Shown: in pieces, positions 32,590 to 41,233 of the stretch
Layout of the letters: each line of letters begins with the position of its first letter
Numbering within the stretch: position 1 is the stretch's first letter
From: Paenibacillus sp. PAMC 26794
GTDB lineage: Bacteria > Bacillota > Bacilli > Paenibacillales > Paenibacillaceae
Reading direction: 5' to 3'
NCBI RefSeq assembly: GCF_000316035.1
Contig: NZ_ANHX01000033.1
Coordinates: 1-42,917 of the forward strand
DNA: 42,917 bases
Made by a program: the position numbers and the translations under genes
Notes under the pieces: model-generated
Databases searched by the model: none
What the model was told of the DNA's origin: nothing
Seen by the model: the letters and a program-made list of their open reading frames with translations, nothing else

Positions 32590-34407
32590 ATGCATATATG
32601 GAAGCGCTTAATGCCTTTTCAAGGTAAAACCAGATCCCGATTCAGTCTTTTTTCCAAAATAAACTTGTTAATTGTGGTCTTGTTCATCCCCATTCTAATC
32701 ATGTACACCTACTCGAACAACGTCACCTATGATGTCGTCAGCAAAGAACTGCAGATCTCCAACACGAAACAGCTTACGTTTCTGTCCAGTCAGATCGACT
32801 CCCGCATCAATCAGATGATGGATTTCAGCCTGATTCTCTCCAGAGACCCGAATGTCAGAGCATTCAACGGCCTCAACATGTGGGATGATCGGTATGACCG
32901 GATGCAGACCCGTTATGTAATACAAGAGAAGATGATGCTGCAAACCGGCGTTACGGATATATGGCCCACCCGATATGCAGTGCATTCACAGCAGAATAAG
33001 GATGTCATCGCCAACTACAATCGAACCACAGGATATGATGAAGCGTATTTGAAAAAAAATATGAGTGGACAATGGACCTATGGGGACCAGGGTCCGGAAT
33101 CAAAAGACAAGCTGCAATCCTTCTATTGGTTCTATACCGATTCCTTGGCACAGCCGGGGATGCTCACGGGAAGTAATCTGGTGATTGAAGCCAGCTTCAG
33201 TTATGAGAACATTCAAAATATGCTGGATACGTATAAAGCGGGCGGACAAGGCGATCCTTTCTTATATCACAAAGGATATTCACCGATTCTCAATCGCAGT
33301 GCGGACAAGCAATTATCCGCAGAACTCATTCAGTATCTGGATACGCATTCCCCGGAAGACACCACGCAGGATGTCGTGAAGCTGAACGGGAAGAACTATC
33401 TGGTTAGCTCTGTGAAGTCCACTTATCTGGATTGGCATCTGGTTGACGTGATCCCGCTGTATCAGATTTTGAAACCCATCTCGCTCAGTCAGAATCTGTT
33501 CTACACCTGTATGATTTTGCTGCTGGTGGTTGGCATCTCTGCTTCAATCCTCCTGTACCGAAATGTTCAATATCCGATCAAAAAGCTGATCAAAGGCTTA
33601 CGCCGTGTAGAGCAAGGGGATTATTCTGTCCGACTGTATAGCAAAAACCAGAATGAGTTCTCATTCCTGTTCCGCCGATTCAACGATATGTCCCATCAGA
33701 TTCAAGATCTGATCGAGAATGTTTTCCATGAGAAAATTAGAGCCAGGGAAGCTACGCTGAAACAATTACAAGCGCAGATCAATCCGCATTTCCTATATAA
33801 TTGTCTTGGGTATATCATCAACATGGCCCAGATGAAAGACGAGCAAGCCGTGGTCTCCATGGCGCATAACCTTAGTGCATATTATCGCTACACCACCCGT
33901 ATGGAACGGGAGACGTCGTCGCTACAAGAAGAGATCAAGCTGCTGATCAACTATCTGGATATCCAGAAGCTGCGCAATGGGCGGATTGAATATCACATCG
34001 ATATCCCTGAGGATATGCTTGCCCAGTCGGTGCCACGATTAATGCTTCAACCGATGGTCGAGAATTCCGTAATACACGGTGTGGCGAAGTCCTATTCATC
34101 CGGGGAAATCCGAATTACCGGGGAGCGCTTGAATGGTTTTGGCAGAATATACATCGACGACGATGGTCCTGGCTTAAGCCCAGAACAATACGAAGCACTG
34201 AACTTGAAGATGCAGGAACCTTTACAAGAAGAAATGGGCTGCGGCCTTTGGAATACGTACCAACGAATCACGCACCTGTTCGGCAGTCATTCCTACCTCC
34301 TATTCGGCCCATCCCCACTTGGCGGATTCCGAACCGAAATCATCTGGGAGATACCAAAAGAGGACACAGATTCCGATAAAGGTAATACCGATACAAATTT
34401 AAGTTAA
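32590..34407 (+). CDS. YesM-type sensor histidine kinase
   Basis: A 605-residue two-helix membrane sensor. Helix 1 (INLLIVVLFIPILIMYTYS) is followed by an extracytoplasmic dCache-like domain of about 250 residues. Helix 2 (FYTCMILLLVVGISASILLY) leads into HAMP. The His_kinase domain of the LytS/YesM class follows, with the phospho-acceptor in QINPHFLYN (His400). The ATPase core has MLQPMVENSVIHGV and DDDGPGLSP. It likely senses the sugar, or its loaded binding protein, outside and phosphorylates the regulator encoded next. ATG behind AAGGAGA. Divergent from the permeases. Confidence 0.92.
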   Translation: MHIWKRLMPFQGKTRSRFSLFSKINLLIVVLFIPILIMYTYSNNVTYDVVSKELQISNTKQLTFLSSQIDSRINQMMDFSLILSRDPNVRAFNGLNMWDDRYDRMQTRYVIQEKMMLQTGVTDIWPTRYAVHSQQNKDVIANYNRTTGYDEAYLKKNMSGQWTYGDQGPESKDKLQSFYWFYTDSLAQPGMLTGSNLVIEASFSYENIQNMLDTYKAGGQGDPFLYHKGYSPILNRSADKQLSAELIQYLDTHSPEDTTQDVVKLNGKNYLVSSVKSTYLDWHLVDVIPLYQILKPISLSQNLFYTCMILLLVVGISASILLYRNVQYPIKKLIKGLRRVEQGDYSVRLYSKNQNEFSFLFRRFNDMSHQIQDLIENVFHEKIRAREATLKQLQAQINPHFLYNCLGYIINMAQMKDEQAVVSMAHNLSAYYRYTTRMERETSSLQEEIKLLINYLDIQKLRNGRIEYHIDIPEDMLAQSVPRLMLQPMVENSVIHGVAKSYSSGEIRITGERLNGFGRIYIDDDGPGLSPEQYEALNLKMQEPLQEEMGCGLWNTYQRITHLFGSHSYLLFGPSPLGGFRTEIIWEIPKEDTDSDKGNTDTNLS

Positions 34408-34449
34408 TACAAACAATAAATTGACGATTTAATTTTGAACAAGATCACG

Positions 34450-34565
34450 TACACGATAACGCAGAGGACAGAAAAAACCTGAAGAAGCAGAGCGTTCGCC
34501 TTTATCACCAGATTTTCACCTTATAAAATTGATTCAGAAAATCTGGGGGTAACAGCGATCGGAAG
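34450..34565 (-). repeat. Dispersed hairpin-bearing repeat, copy B
   Basis: Reverse complement of this segment matches the left edge of the window (see 1-85): 45 of 51 positions at one end and the octamer CTTCCGAT at the other. The centre holds a perfect 9-bp hairpin, CCAGATTTT (34508-34516) with AAAATCTGG (34538-34546). The element sits in the gap between the sensor and regulator genes, ending about 70 nt before the regulator start, so it lies in the transcript if the two are co-transcribed. Confidence 0.75.
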
Positions 34566-34633
34566 GTTATTCTGTCATCGGAGTGGCAAGTGTACAGCTG
34601 TCTGGGTTCAACCACCAAGGGAGACAATACACC

Positions 34634-36244
34634 ATGCAAATGATGATCGTAGACGATGAAGCACACTGGGTCGATAACCTGTCCATGACCAAACCATGGC
34701 ACACACTGGGGATCGAACATGTGCATAAAGCATACTCGGCACACGAAGCACTACAAATGATCGACACGCACCCCATCGATATCGTGATCTCGGACATTCA
34801 GATGCCTGAAATGACGGGCATTGAACTAATTGAACGCATCCGCATCCGGGACAAAAAAATAAAATGTATCCTGTTATCCGGGTATTCCGAATTTGATTAC
34901 GCCAAAAAAGCCATCCAGTTTGAAGCCGTAGACTATCTGCTCAAGCCCCCGACAGACGAGGAATTAATGGGCGCTGTGCAGAAAGCCATCGATCAATTGA
35001 ACAACGAATGGGAAATGGTCAGTTCACTGACACGAACGCAGTTTACGTTGCGAGAGAATCTCCCCCATTTGCGGGGACGACTGCTCCTAGGAGCTTTACA
35101 GGGACAACGAATCGCCGCTGCCGAATGGGATCGGAAGCTCGCTAATTACGCTCTGCCCTTTCATACCGGGGATGCCGCATTAATGCTGGTTCGTTTGGAA
35201 GAAGAATTCGGACACTATGACAGCAATGATCAGACCCTGATCGAATATGCGATCATCAATATGGCGGAAGAGATTATGGGTGAGTTTATGGAAGTGTGGG
35301 GCGTCAAGGAGGAGCACGGATATCTGGTGTTTTTACTTCAGTTGAAAGAACGGAAAGGCGATATTGGCAAAGAAACCATTCTGGAGAAGCTGTCGATACA
35401 GCTTCAATCCAAAGTAAAACAATTTCTGAAAGGCTCCCTCTCCATCGTTATCACCGAGTGGTTCACCTTTCCGGATCAGCTTTACGATCGCTTCCGTCAG
35501 GCTTCCGCTTATTTCCGGCAGATCGTTGGCGATGAACGCGAATTCGTCATGCGTGTCAGCGATGTCGAGACACCTGCGGCGCAAGGTCCACTCGACGTGC
35601 TGTACACCCCGCCCACCTTTATTAGTTTGCTAGAGAGCGGACAGTGGGATGCAGCGGAAGAGAAAATACGCGCGGTCTGCGCGGAACTGGATGAGAAATG
35701 GTCGGAATCCTGGGAACACTGCATGGAGGCAGGTTTTCTTATTACGGCTTCATTCACCAATATTGCCCACCGGAACAAGCTGACTCTGACCACTTTAATG
35801 GGAAATGATGTCGAGGGTTTGCAAAGTGGGGAAGTTTTCGCTACCATCAGCAAATTGCGGAAATGGTCACTCAGTGTGCTGGGCAAACTCAAGGAAGGCA
35901 CGTCTAACGAGATCAAGGACATCCGTTCCGAGTATGTGAAGAAGATTCAGGATTTCACAGATAAGAACCTGCATCTGGATGTGTCTTTGCGTGTGCTCGC
36001 TGACCATGTTAATCTGCACCCGACCCATTTGTCCAAAATCTATAAGATCGAAACGGGCGAAGGCATCAGTGATTACATCTCGCGCCTGCGCATGGATCGG
36101 GCCTGCCACAAGCTGGTCACGACCACCAAAAAAGTGTATGAAATCAGCATGGAGATTGGTTATATGGACCCGGCTTATTTTATAAAAGTGTTCAAGCGCC
36201 AGTTCGGCGTTACACCGCAGGAATACAGAGACCAGCATAAATAA
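34634..36244 (+). CDS. YesN-type response regulator, receiver plus AraC domain
   Basis: The receiver has MIVDDE, the phospho-acceptor in DIVISDIQMPEMTG (Asp54), CILLSGYSEFDYAKKAI and YLLKPP. A long helical middle section is followed by a C-terminal AraC double helix-turn-helix (RVLADHVNLHPTHLSKIYK and EISMEIGYMDPAYFIKVFKR, ending FGVTPQEYRDQ). It should activate the importer genes on both sides. The frame opens at 34583, but AAGGGAGA at 34617-34624 selects ATG 34634 (536 residues). Confidence 0.92.
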   Translation: MQMMIVDDEAHWVDNLSMTKPWHTLGIEHVHKAYSAHEALQMIDTHPIDIVISDIQMPEMTGIELIERIRIRDKKIKCILLSGYSEFDYAKKAIQFEAVDYLLKPPTDEELMGAVQKAIDQLNNEWEMVSSLTRTQFTLRENLPHLRGRLLLGALQGQRIAAAEWDRKLANYALPFHTGDAALMLVRLEEEFGHYDSNDQTLIEYAIINMAEEIMGEFMEVWGVKEEHGYLVFLLQLKERKGDIGKETILEKLSIQLQSKVKQFLKGSLSIVITEWFTFPDQLYDRFRQASAYFRQIVGDEREFVMRVSDVETPAAQGPLDVLYTPPTFISLLESGQWDAAEEKIRAVCAELDEKWSESWEHCMEAGFLITASFTNIAHRNKLTLTTLMGNDVEGLQSGEVFATISKLRKWSLSVLGKLKEGTSNEIKDIRSEYVKKIQDFTDKNLHLDVSLRVLADHVNLHPTHLSKIYKIETGEGISDYISRLRMDRACHKLVTTTKKVYEISMEIGYMDPAYFIKVFKRQFGVTPQEYRDQHK

Positions 36245-36334
36245 CATGACTGAAAACCGATCTTTTTGCACATTCACTAATAGAGTCCTATCAAAACTAA
36301 AAAACTCATATAGATGCACTCCCGCACAAATTGG

Positions 36335-36349
36335 TACAGTTACACTGTA
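36335..36349. promoter_or_regulatory. Short palindrome upstream of the sugar-binding lipoprotein
   Basis: TACAGT-TAC-ACTGTA lies 30 nt before the start codon of the lipoprotein, in the 134-nt gap. It could be an operator; no partner copy was seen near the permeases. Confidence 0.35.
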
Positions 36350-36378
36350 AAGATCATACACCGTAGGGGGATTGAACA

Positions 36379-38058
36379 ATGATCAAATTCAAAAAAACAT
36401 GGTGGTCACTGCTCATGGTTATCGCGCTCATCACGATCACTGCGTGCGGCAGTGGCGAGACAGGCAGTGACAATGGTAATAATACGCCGGGAACTGTCGG
36501 CTCAGCTGAAGCAGAAGCTGCTTTTGCCAAAGGAAAATATGATCCACCCATCGAGTTCAGTTCGGTATTAATGCCGAAGAAATACGTGCAAGGAGATACC
36601 AAAGAAAATAACGTGCACGATCGCTGGATGCTCGAAACGCTGGGTATGAAGCATAAAGATACCTGGTATCCGGCCAATGACGATCAATACAGACAAAAGC
36701 TGCAACTGGCTATCGCTTCTGGCGAGAAACTGCCTGATTTCGTAACGGTACCCACCAATGCGGTATTGACAAATCAATTGATCGACTCCGGTCAATTCAT
36801 CGCCATCGATGAGTTGTTCGACAAGTACGCGAGTCAGACCCTGAAAGATCACGCAGCAGCACATCCTGAACTGTGGTATCCGTTCACCAAGGACGGCAAG
36901 AAATACAACATGCCGATCATGGAGTACACCGATAACGACGATACACTGCTCTGGCTCCGCGAGGACTGGATGGAGAAGCTGAACCTGGAAGCTCCGAAAA
37001 CCATCGCAGACCTTGAGAACATCATGGACAAATTCAAAAACGAAAACCCGGACGGTCTGTCTCCAGACAAAGTATTCCCTCTGGCGATCTCGCTGAAAAA
37101 TAACACCAACACCTGGATGGGTCAGCTCGACTGGTTGTTCGGTGCATACGGCACAATCGAAGAGCAATGGAATAAAGACGCGAACGGCAATCTCGAGTAC
37201 GGCTCCGTTAACCCGGGTGCCAAACAAGCCCTTGCCAAGCTGGCTGAATGGATGGATAAAGGTTATATCCACGCTGACTCCGCTCTGTGGGACGAAGGCA
37301 AATCCGCTGAAAGCTGGACAGCTGGCAAAGCAGGCATTCTGCCTGGCGCAAACTGGGTACCGGACTGGCCTGCACCTGACCTGCTGAAGAACGTACCTGG
37401 CTCAAAGTATAAAGCTTACCCTGTTCCAGCTGGCCCAGACGGCAAGATCGGTACGAAGTGGCAGAACTCTGGCGTGAACGCCAGTATCATGATTAACAAG
37501 GATGCGAAGCATCCAGAAGCCATCTTCCTGTACTACAACTACATGCTCGATAACCTGGCTAACCCGGCTGCGGGCAGTGAGTATGAATACGGCTTCGCCA
37601 AAGGTTATGACTGGGATATCATTGACGGACAACCGACCAGTGACAAAGAGAAGATCAAAGACTTCTCCAACGAATTCCCATTCCTGACAGGGCCAGCACG
37701 TATCCCGGATCTGTACATGAAAACACTCGTGAAGCTGGCCAACGGCGAGAAGCCTGAAACACCTTACGAGAAACAAATGGCCGAATTCCGCAAACCGGAA
37801 AACTGGTATGCAGGTAAAGTCGTTATGTCGCAAATCGACATCCGTAAACAAAACTATTTCACTGGCGCTGCAACACCAACCATGGTATCCAAATGGAACC
37901 TGCTCCGCCAGTCCGAAATGGAAACCTTCAACAAAATCATCTACGGCAAACTGCCAGTTGATGCCTTTGACCAATTCGTCGCCAACTGGAAATCCAATGG
38001 CGGAGATCAGATCACGCAAGAAGTGAATGATTGGTTTAAATCGGTAAGTGGGAAGTAA
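36379..38058 (+). CDS. Extracellular sugar-binding lipoprotein (LplA-like)
   Basis: Signal peptide MIKFKKTWWSLLMVIALITI ending in the lipobox ITACGSG; the mature 540 residues are a large class of carbohydrate-binding protein. Recognisable parts are PPIEFSSVLMPKKYV, LPDFVTVP, YNMPIMEYTDND followed by LLWLREDWMEKL (typical hinge segment), and AGILPGANWVP. It captures the oligosaccharide for the LplBC-like permeases at 30569-32420. Position after the YesM/YesN pair is the usual order in Paenibacillus. ATG behind TAGGGGGA; a strong terminator follows. Confidence 0.92.
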   Translation: MIKFKKTWWSLLMVIALITITACGSGETGSDNGNNTPGTVGSAEAEAAFAKGKYDPPIEFSSVLMPKKYVQGDTKENNVHDRWMLETLGMKHKDTWYPANDDQYRQKLQLAIASGEKLPDFVTVPTNAVLTNQLIDSGQFIAIDELFDKYASQTLKDHAAAHPELWYPFTKDGKKYNMPIMEYTDNDDTLLWLREDWMEKLNLEAPKTIADLENIMDKFKNENPDGLSPDKVFPLAISLKNNTNTWMGQLDWLFGAYGTIEEQWNKDANGNLEYGSVNPGAKQALAKLAEWMDKGYIHADSALWDEGKSAESWTAGKAGILPGANWVPDWPAPDLLKNVPGSKYKAYPVPAGPDGKIGTKWQNSGVNASIMINKDAKHPEAIFLYYNYMLDNLANPAAGSEYEYGFAKGYDWDIIDGQPTSDKEKIKDFSNEFPFLTGPARIPDLYMKTLVKLANGEKPETPYEKQMAEFRKPENWYAGKVVMSQIDIRKQNYFTGAATPTMVSKWNLLRQSEMETFNKIIYGKLPVDAFDQFVANWKSNGGDQITQEVNDWFKSVSGK

Positions 38059-38088
38059 GATCTGGGTTTTGGAAAAGTAGAGAGTTAA

Positions 38089-38133
38089 AAAAACAGCCGA
38101 AGCGTTAAGTTATACGCTTCGGCTGTTTTTATT
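38089..38133 (+). terminator. Terminator of the sugar-binding lipoprotein gene
   Basis: Seventeen perfect pairs: AAAAACAGCCGAAGCGT (38089-38105) with ACGCTTCGGCTGTTTTT (38114-38130), loop of 8 nt. Confidence 0.93.
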
Positions 38134-38184
38134 TAGATAGAGATTAAGGTCGCTTCCTCTGACTTATGCGTTCGCGTTAGTGGA

Positions 38185-38487
38185 TCAAGCCTTCGTATCA
38201 ATCTCCTCAGGCATCGACTGACCTAGCAAGGATACAGTGAGCTGAATTCCGTCTCTTAACCCTTGCATGTATAACCGCTCATTCTCTATTCCTTTACTGA
38301 CAATGTATTGGCTCTCCCACTCAGCATATTCAGGTGTTTGCTCGATATCCTTGCCAGCAAACAATCCTTCGAACGCTTTGTCCTTTTCCTCACGTACACG
38401 ACTCAATTCAGGATCATGTTCGATTTGGGCAGATACTTCATCTAGCCTCGCCTGAATCGCTTGTTCCAACCACGGTGAAAAATTCAT
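38185..38487 (-). CDS. Small unknown protein (possibly DUF6809-like)
   Basis: One hundred residues, strongly charged and helical: MNFSPWLEQAIQARLDEVSA, REEKDKAFEGLFAGKD and YMQGLRDGIQLTVSLLG. The last piece resembles small Bacillales proteins that pair with Spo0E-like genes. No membrane segment. ATG behind GGGAGGATGA. It lies 36 nt after the Spo0E-like gene on the same strand, so they form an operon facing a helix-turn-helix gene. Confidence 0.65.
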   Translation of the reverse strand: MNFSPWLEQAIQARLDEVSAQIEHDPELSRVREEKDKAFEGLFAGKDIEQTPEYAEWESQYIVSKGIENERLYMQGLRDGIQLTVSLLGQSMPEEIDTKA

Positions 38488-38523
38488 TGCTCATCCTCCC
38501 TTGCGCATTATGTACCTCACTCA

Positions 38524-38709
38524 TCATCGTACAACTCGGTTATGTCTCGCCTTCATTTCACTCACTCGTGCCACCAGTTCATCTACCCTTCGGCTCTGTT
38601 CCTGAACCTCGGGATTGTCCCACAACGGAATCGCTTGCTTCAAGGATGTCTCACCAAGCTGATTAAGCTTGCGCCGTTCCTTTTCCAATAAGTCAAGCAA
38701 CCGGCTCAT
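38524..38709 (-). CDS. Spo0E-like small protein
   Basis: Sixty-one residues forming two helices. The end of the protein, VQEQSRRVDELVARV, resembles the SQELDxLI-type motif of Spo0E/Rap-like aspartyl phosphatases that dephosphorylate Spo0A~P. The serine-glutamine-glutamate core is altered (QSRRVDEL), so activity is uncertain. ATG behind AGAGGTGG. First gene of a two-gene minus-strand operon, divergent from a small helix-turn-helix regulator. Confidence 0.6.
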   Translation of the reverse strand: MSRLLDLLEKERRKLNQLGETSLKQAIPLWDNPEVQEQSRRVDELVARVSEMKARHNRVVR

Positions 38710-38873
38710 ACATCCACCTCTCTGATGGGTCTAAGCTGCGCCAGGTCTTGTTAAGACTAGACGTGAGCAGCCATTTTTAATGCGATTATCGGTTTATTTC
38801 ATTTTAATTCGATATCCGCATTAAAACAACCATTATTTCTCATACAATTTGGTTGAAATGAGGGGTGTACATA

Positions 38874-39128
38874 ATGAAGCATAGACAAGAACCACCTGGC
38901 GACAAAAATATAATCGGCTCCAAAGTCGTAGCTATCCGTAAAAGTAAAGGAATCAAACAACGAGAATTCCTCGCCAGACTGCAAACACTGGGCTTGGATA
39001 TCAGTCAGACCAGTCTCTCACGTCTGGAGGGGCAATATCGTCTTGTTCAGGATTACGAAGTAGTGGTAATTGCAAAGGCTTTGGAGGTTTCTGTGGGGTA
39101 TTTGCTTGAGGAAGAAACTGAACAGTGA
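38874..39128 (+). CDS. Small XRE-type helix-turn-helix regulator
   Basis: Eighty-four residues with an HTH of the Cro/C1 type: GSKVVAIRKSKGIKQREFLA, then DISQTSLSRLEGQYRLVQDY and VIAKALEVSVGYLLEE. No further domain, so it probably binds DNA as a dimer and controls the divergent Spo0E-like pair. The GTG at 38865 overlaps the ribosome site; ATG 38874 behind GAGGGG is better. It is the last gene with ordinary base composition before the AT-rich right end. Confidence 0.82.
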   Translation: MKHRQEPPGDKNIIGSKVVAIRKSKGIKQREFLARLQTLGLDISQTSLSRLEGQYRLVQDYEVVVIAKALEVSVGYLLEEETEQ

Positions 39129-39391
39129 GAAATTAGACTAAGGCCACCTTTTAACGTCGCCAGATTACTTACGCTTTTGATGGTTGTTGGAATATTAATA
39201 TGGCGCCTTGACCATCACTAACAATTTATTTCACTAAATCCTTTATATACAATTTACAATACATTACTTCTCCCTGGTCCTAGTCTAGAGCAAACAGCAA
39301 AAAAAAAAAAACCGAAGGGTGATAATCATTCTTTAAGTTCAGCTCTGATAATTAAATTTGTAATTGTTAGATTTCCTCTTTTCCTATTATT
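39129..39391. other. Gap at the left edge of the cassette-like array
   Basis: No gene is visible. A run of twelve A is at about 39299-39312. A faint match to the cassette-spacer element occurs at 39147-39203 (CCTTTTAACGTCG, then GGAATATTAATATGG), in the right place for the end of the array but with most conserved bases lost. Confidence 0.35.
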
Positions 39392-39895
39392 TTATAATTC
39401 CATTTCCCATTCTCTTGCTTCTATTTTTTTATGCTTATTCACAAGTTCAGGGTGATGCCATAAAGCTATAGATAATAGAGCAACTGAATTAACGAATAAA
39501 AAACGAAAACGCTTCTCATGTTTTATATCTCCTGAGTATTCGCTTCTAATTGTAAGCAGTAATCTCGAATAGGTGAATTCGAAAAGGCTATATCATCCAG
39601 CTAATGTGCAAAATTCATTTCTTATCTTTCTTATCAAATTTGCTTCTCTAGCTTCTTTATCTGTAATACAACCCAAGGCATGGCATAATTTAATTTTAGA
39701 ACTAAATGCTCCTATGGGTGAATTAAAACCACTTAGTAATTCTTCTTTTGAGAAATTATCTAATAAGGTTTTATTAAGTAGTATTTCTAATTTTGACTCG
39801 ACCATTGCAGCCCCAACTAATGCTGCTCCCCGATCTGTTTCATTTTGAAAATATGCTAAAAATTTAGATAGAGTATTAACATCCTCTTTTTTCAT
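39392..39895 (-). pseudogene. MltR-like gene broken by two frameshifts and a stop
   Basis: The first frame gives 100 residues from ATG 39895 (behind GGAGAT): FLAYFQNETDRGAALVGAAM, PIGAFSSKIKLCHALGCI, LIRKIRNEF. This is the mannitol-repressor (MltR) family core, normally followed by AH and a further 60 residues. Removing one T at 39610-39613 gives EFAH, a TAG (39603-39601), then LDDIAFSNSPIRDYCLQL. Near 39521-39530 the frame shifts again into KHEKRFRFLFVNSVALLSIA, HHPELVNKHKK and a stop at 39392. The full span is exactly 168 codons. The three lesions show decay rather than a sequencing slip. Confidence 0.75.
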
Positions 39896-40067
39896 AATGT
39901 CGCTATCTCCAATTAATTTTTTATTTTTTTTAAGAACTAATTTTATTTAAAGCTATAAAAATCCATTAATTAAAATAATCATCTAAAAATGATATATTTA
40001 AGATGGTAGGTATAAGCTTTAACAATCAAATCATCAACAGAGCTTGTCATAAATATTCAGTATTTTC

Positions 40068-40218
40068 GCTTAAGGTTTTGTATTCACGGACCCTCACCAC
40101 CTTAAAGACCGGTCGCGACGCTGTTAGGTGGTGCAGAGTTGTCTCCTGATCAAACTTTTCCGAACTCCATCTTGGCGACAGAGAGCGCATGTCCGATGCG
40201 TTAATATCTTGTTATATG
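40068..40218. repeat. Cassette-spacer palindrome 1 (attC-like, degraded outer arm)
   Basis: Inner arms TATTCACG (40081-40088) and CGTTAATA (40199-40206) pair with one mismatch. The right outer arm GTTATATG is at 40211-40218; the left one is decayed (TTAAGGTT where the others have ATAACGTT). Between them CACCACCT pairs with AGGTGGTG and CGCAT with ATGCG. It is the longest and most degenerate of the three copies and adjoins the broken MltR-like gene. Confidence 0.65.
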
Positions 40219-40259
40219 ACGATGTTATGACTTACTTTCAAATATACATTACTAATTTT

Positions 40260-41063
40260 TTACACAGTATCCCTGAAGATCATTAGTTCTTTCTCATATT
40301 TTTCTGAAATCTCTAGAAGAAGCAAAATAAGAGTAAAATTTATCAATCTAGTTGAAATCTCATAATATTCGTGAACCACTTCATAGAGTTCTTCCAACGT
40401 TAATTTAGGTTTATTTAATATAGGGATTACAGCAGATACATAACCTTTTTCATTAAATCCTTCAGGTACTTCAAACGTCACTTGTTCAAAAGAAAGACTC
40501 GAATCTAATGGTCCCTCTCGATGTATCATAGCATTTCTTGTTTCTCTCAGTATCTTGTGTAGACTTTCCCTAGATTCAAACATTTCAATTATTGGAATAA
40601 TTCTATGTTGTGGATAAGTATTGATTAGCTTATCTCTTACTCTAGGAAAAGAAACATCCCTTTCTTTAAATCCAAGATTAAGAACTAAATTTAATGCATG
40701 TGAAAGTTTATCTAAAATACTAAACAATCTATATAATGTATTTTCGAGATAATACTCTGTGATATTTGTATAGTAAATTCTTTCTTTGGTTTGTCTTTTA
40801 GTTTGATACTTATTTTTGATTTTTTCTTCGTAGGTAGCAGTTGCACATATTAAAGACTGCCTACAAGTGTCCCAGGAAAAACAAATTTCTCTCCGCCATG
40901 AATCTAACAATGGAAAGTATTTTAAATGTTCGTTTAATGTAAACATAATTGAATCATACGATTTTCCAAACTTATTATATAATTTCGCCACATCCAATAA
41001 ATTGTCCTGAAATTTCCTTTTTCTTTTGTATTTTAAATATGCAGTTTCGTCTACATTAAACAT
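40260..41063 (-). CDS. HEPN-type protein (Cthe_2314-like), cassette gene
   Basis: A 267-residue, largely helical protein. Near the middle, RETRNAMIHREG carries the Rx4H motif of HEPN domains, flanked by long helices (YLENTLYRLFSILDKLSHAL before, LEELYEVVHEYYEISTRLIN after). HEPN proteins are often RNases in toxin-antitoxin and antiphage systems; the closest pattern I recall is Cthe_2314-like HEPN. No antitoxin gene adjoins. The frame opens at 41126 through part of the palindromic spacer, but AAGGAG points to ATG 41063. AT-rich codon use differs from the core genes to the left. Confidence 0.65.
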   Translation of the reverse strand: MFNVDETAYLKYKRKRKFQDNLLDVAKLYNKFGKSYDSIMFTLNEHLKYFPLLDSWRREICFSWDTCRQSLICATATYEEKIKNKYQTKRQTKERIYYTNITEYYLENTLYRLFSILDKLSHALNLVLNLGFKERDVSFPRVRDKLINTYPQHRIIPIIEMFESRESLHKILRETRNAMIHREGPLDSSLSFEQVTFEVPEGFNEKGYVSAVIPILNKPKLTLEELYEVVHEYYEISTRLINFTLILLLLEISEKYEKELMIFRDTV

Positions 41064-41095
41064 AAAAGAACTCCTTTCTTGATTCTTCGCTCTCT

Positions 41096-41213
41096 CATAT
41101 AACGTTCCTGTATTCATGAACCCCAACGGAGTTGTCTGCTAAAATCCCTCTCCGAAATCCACCACACAGACCCAGGCTCCATCGGAGCGGATGCTTGAAT
41201 ATTATGTTATAGG
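41096..41213. repeat. Cassette-spacer palindrome 2 (attC-like)
   Basis: Outer arms CATATAAC (41096-41103) and GTTATAGG (41206-41213); unpaired spacers of 7 nt (GTTCCTG) and 4 nt (TTAT); inner arms TATTCATG (41111-41118) and CTTGAATA (41194-41201) with one mismatch. The variable centre includes GCTCC-ATC-GGAGC and CAAC-GGA-GTTG hairpins. The outer sequences are nearly identical to those of copy 3. Confidence 0.78.
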
Positions 41214-41233
41214 ATGTCAGCTTTAATTTGACC

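Noticed and set aside
36568..37272. Long minus-strand frames inside the sugar-binding lipoprotein gene
   Set aside because: Typical shadows of a GC-rich, highly expressed gene; no start signals and no family-like sequence.
39299..39312. Run of twelve A as a terminator
   Set aside because: On the minus strand a T run follows only a 3-bp stem (ACC/GGT), too weak to call a terminator.
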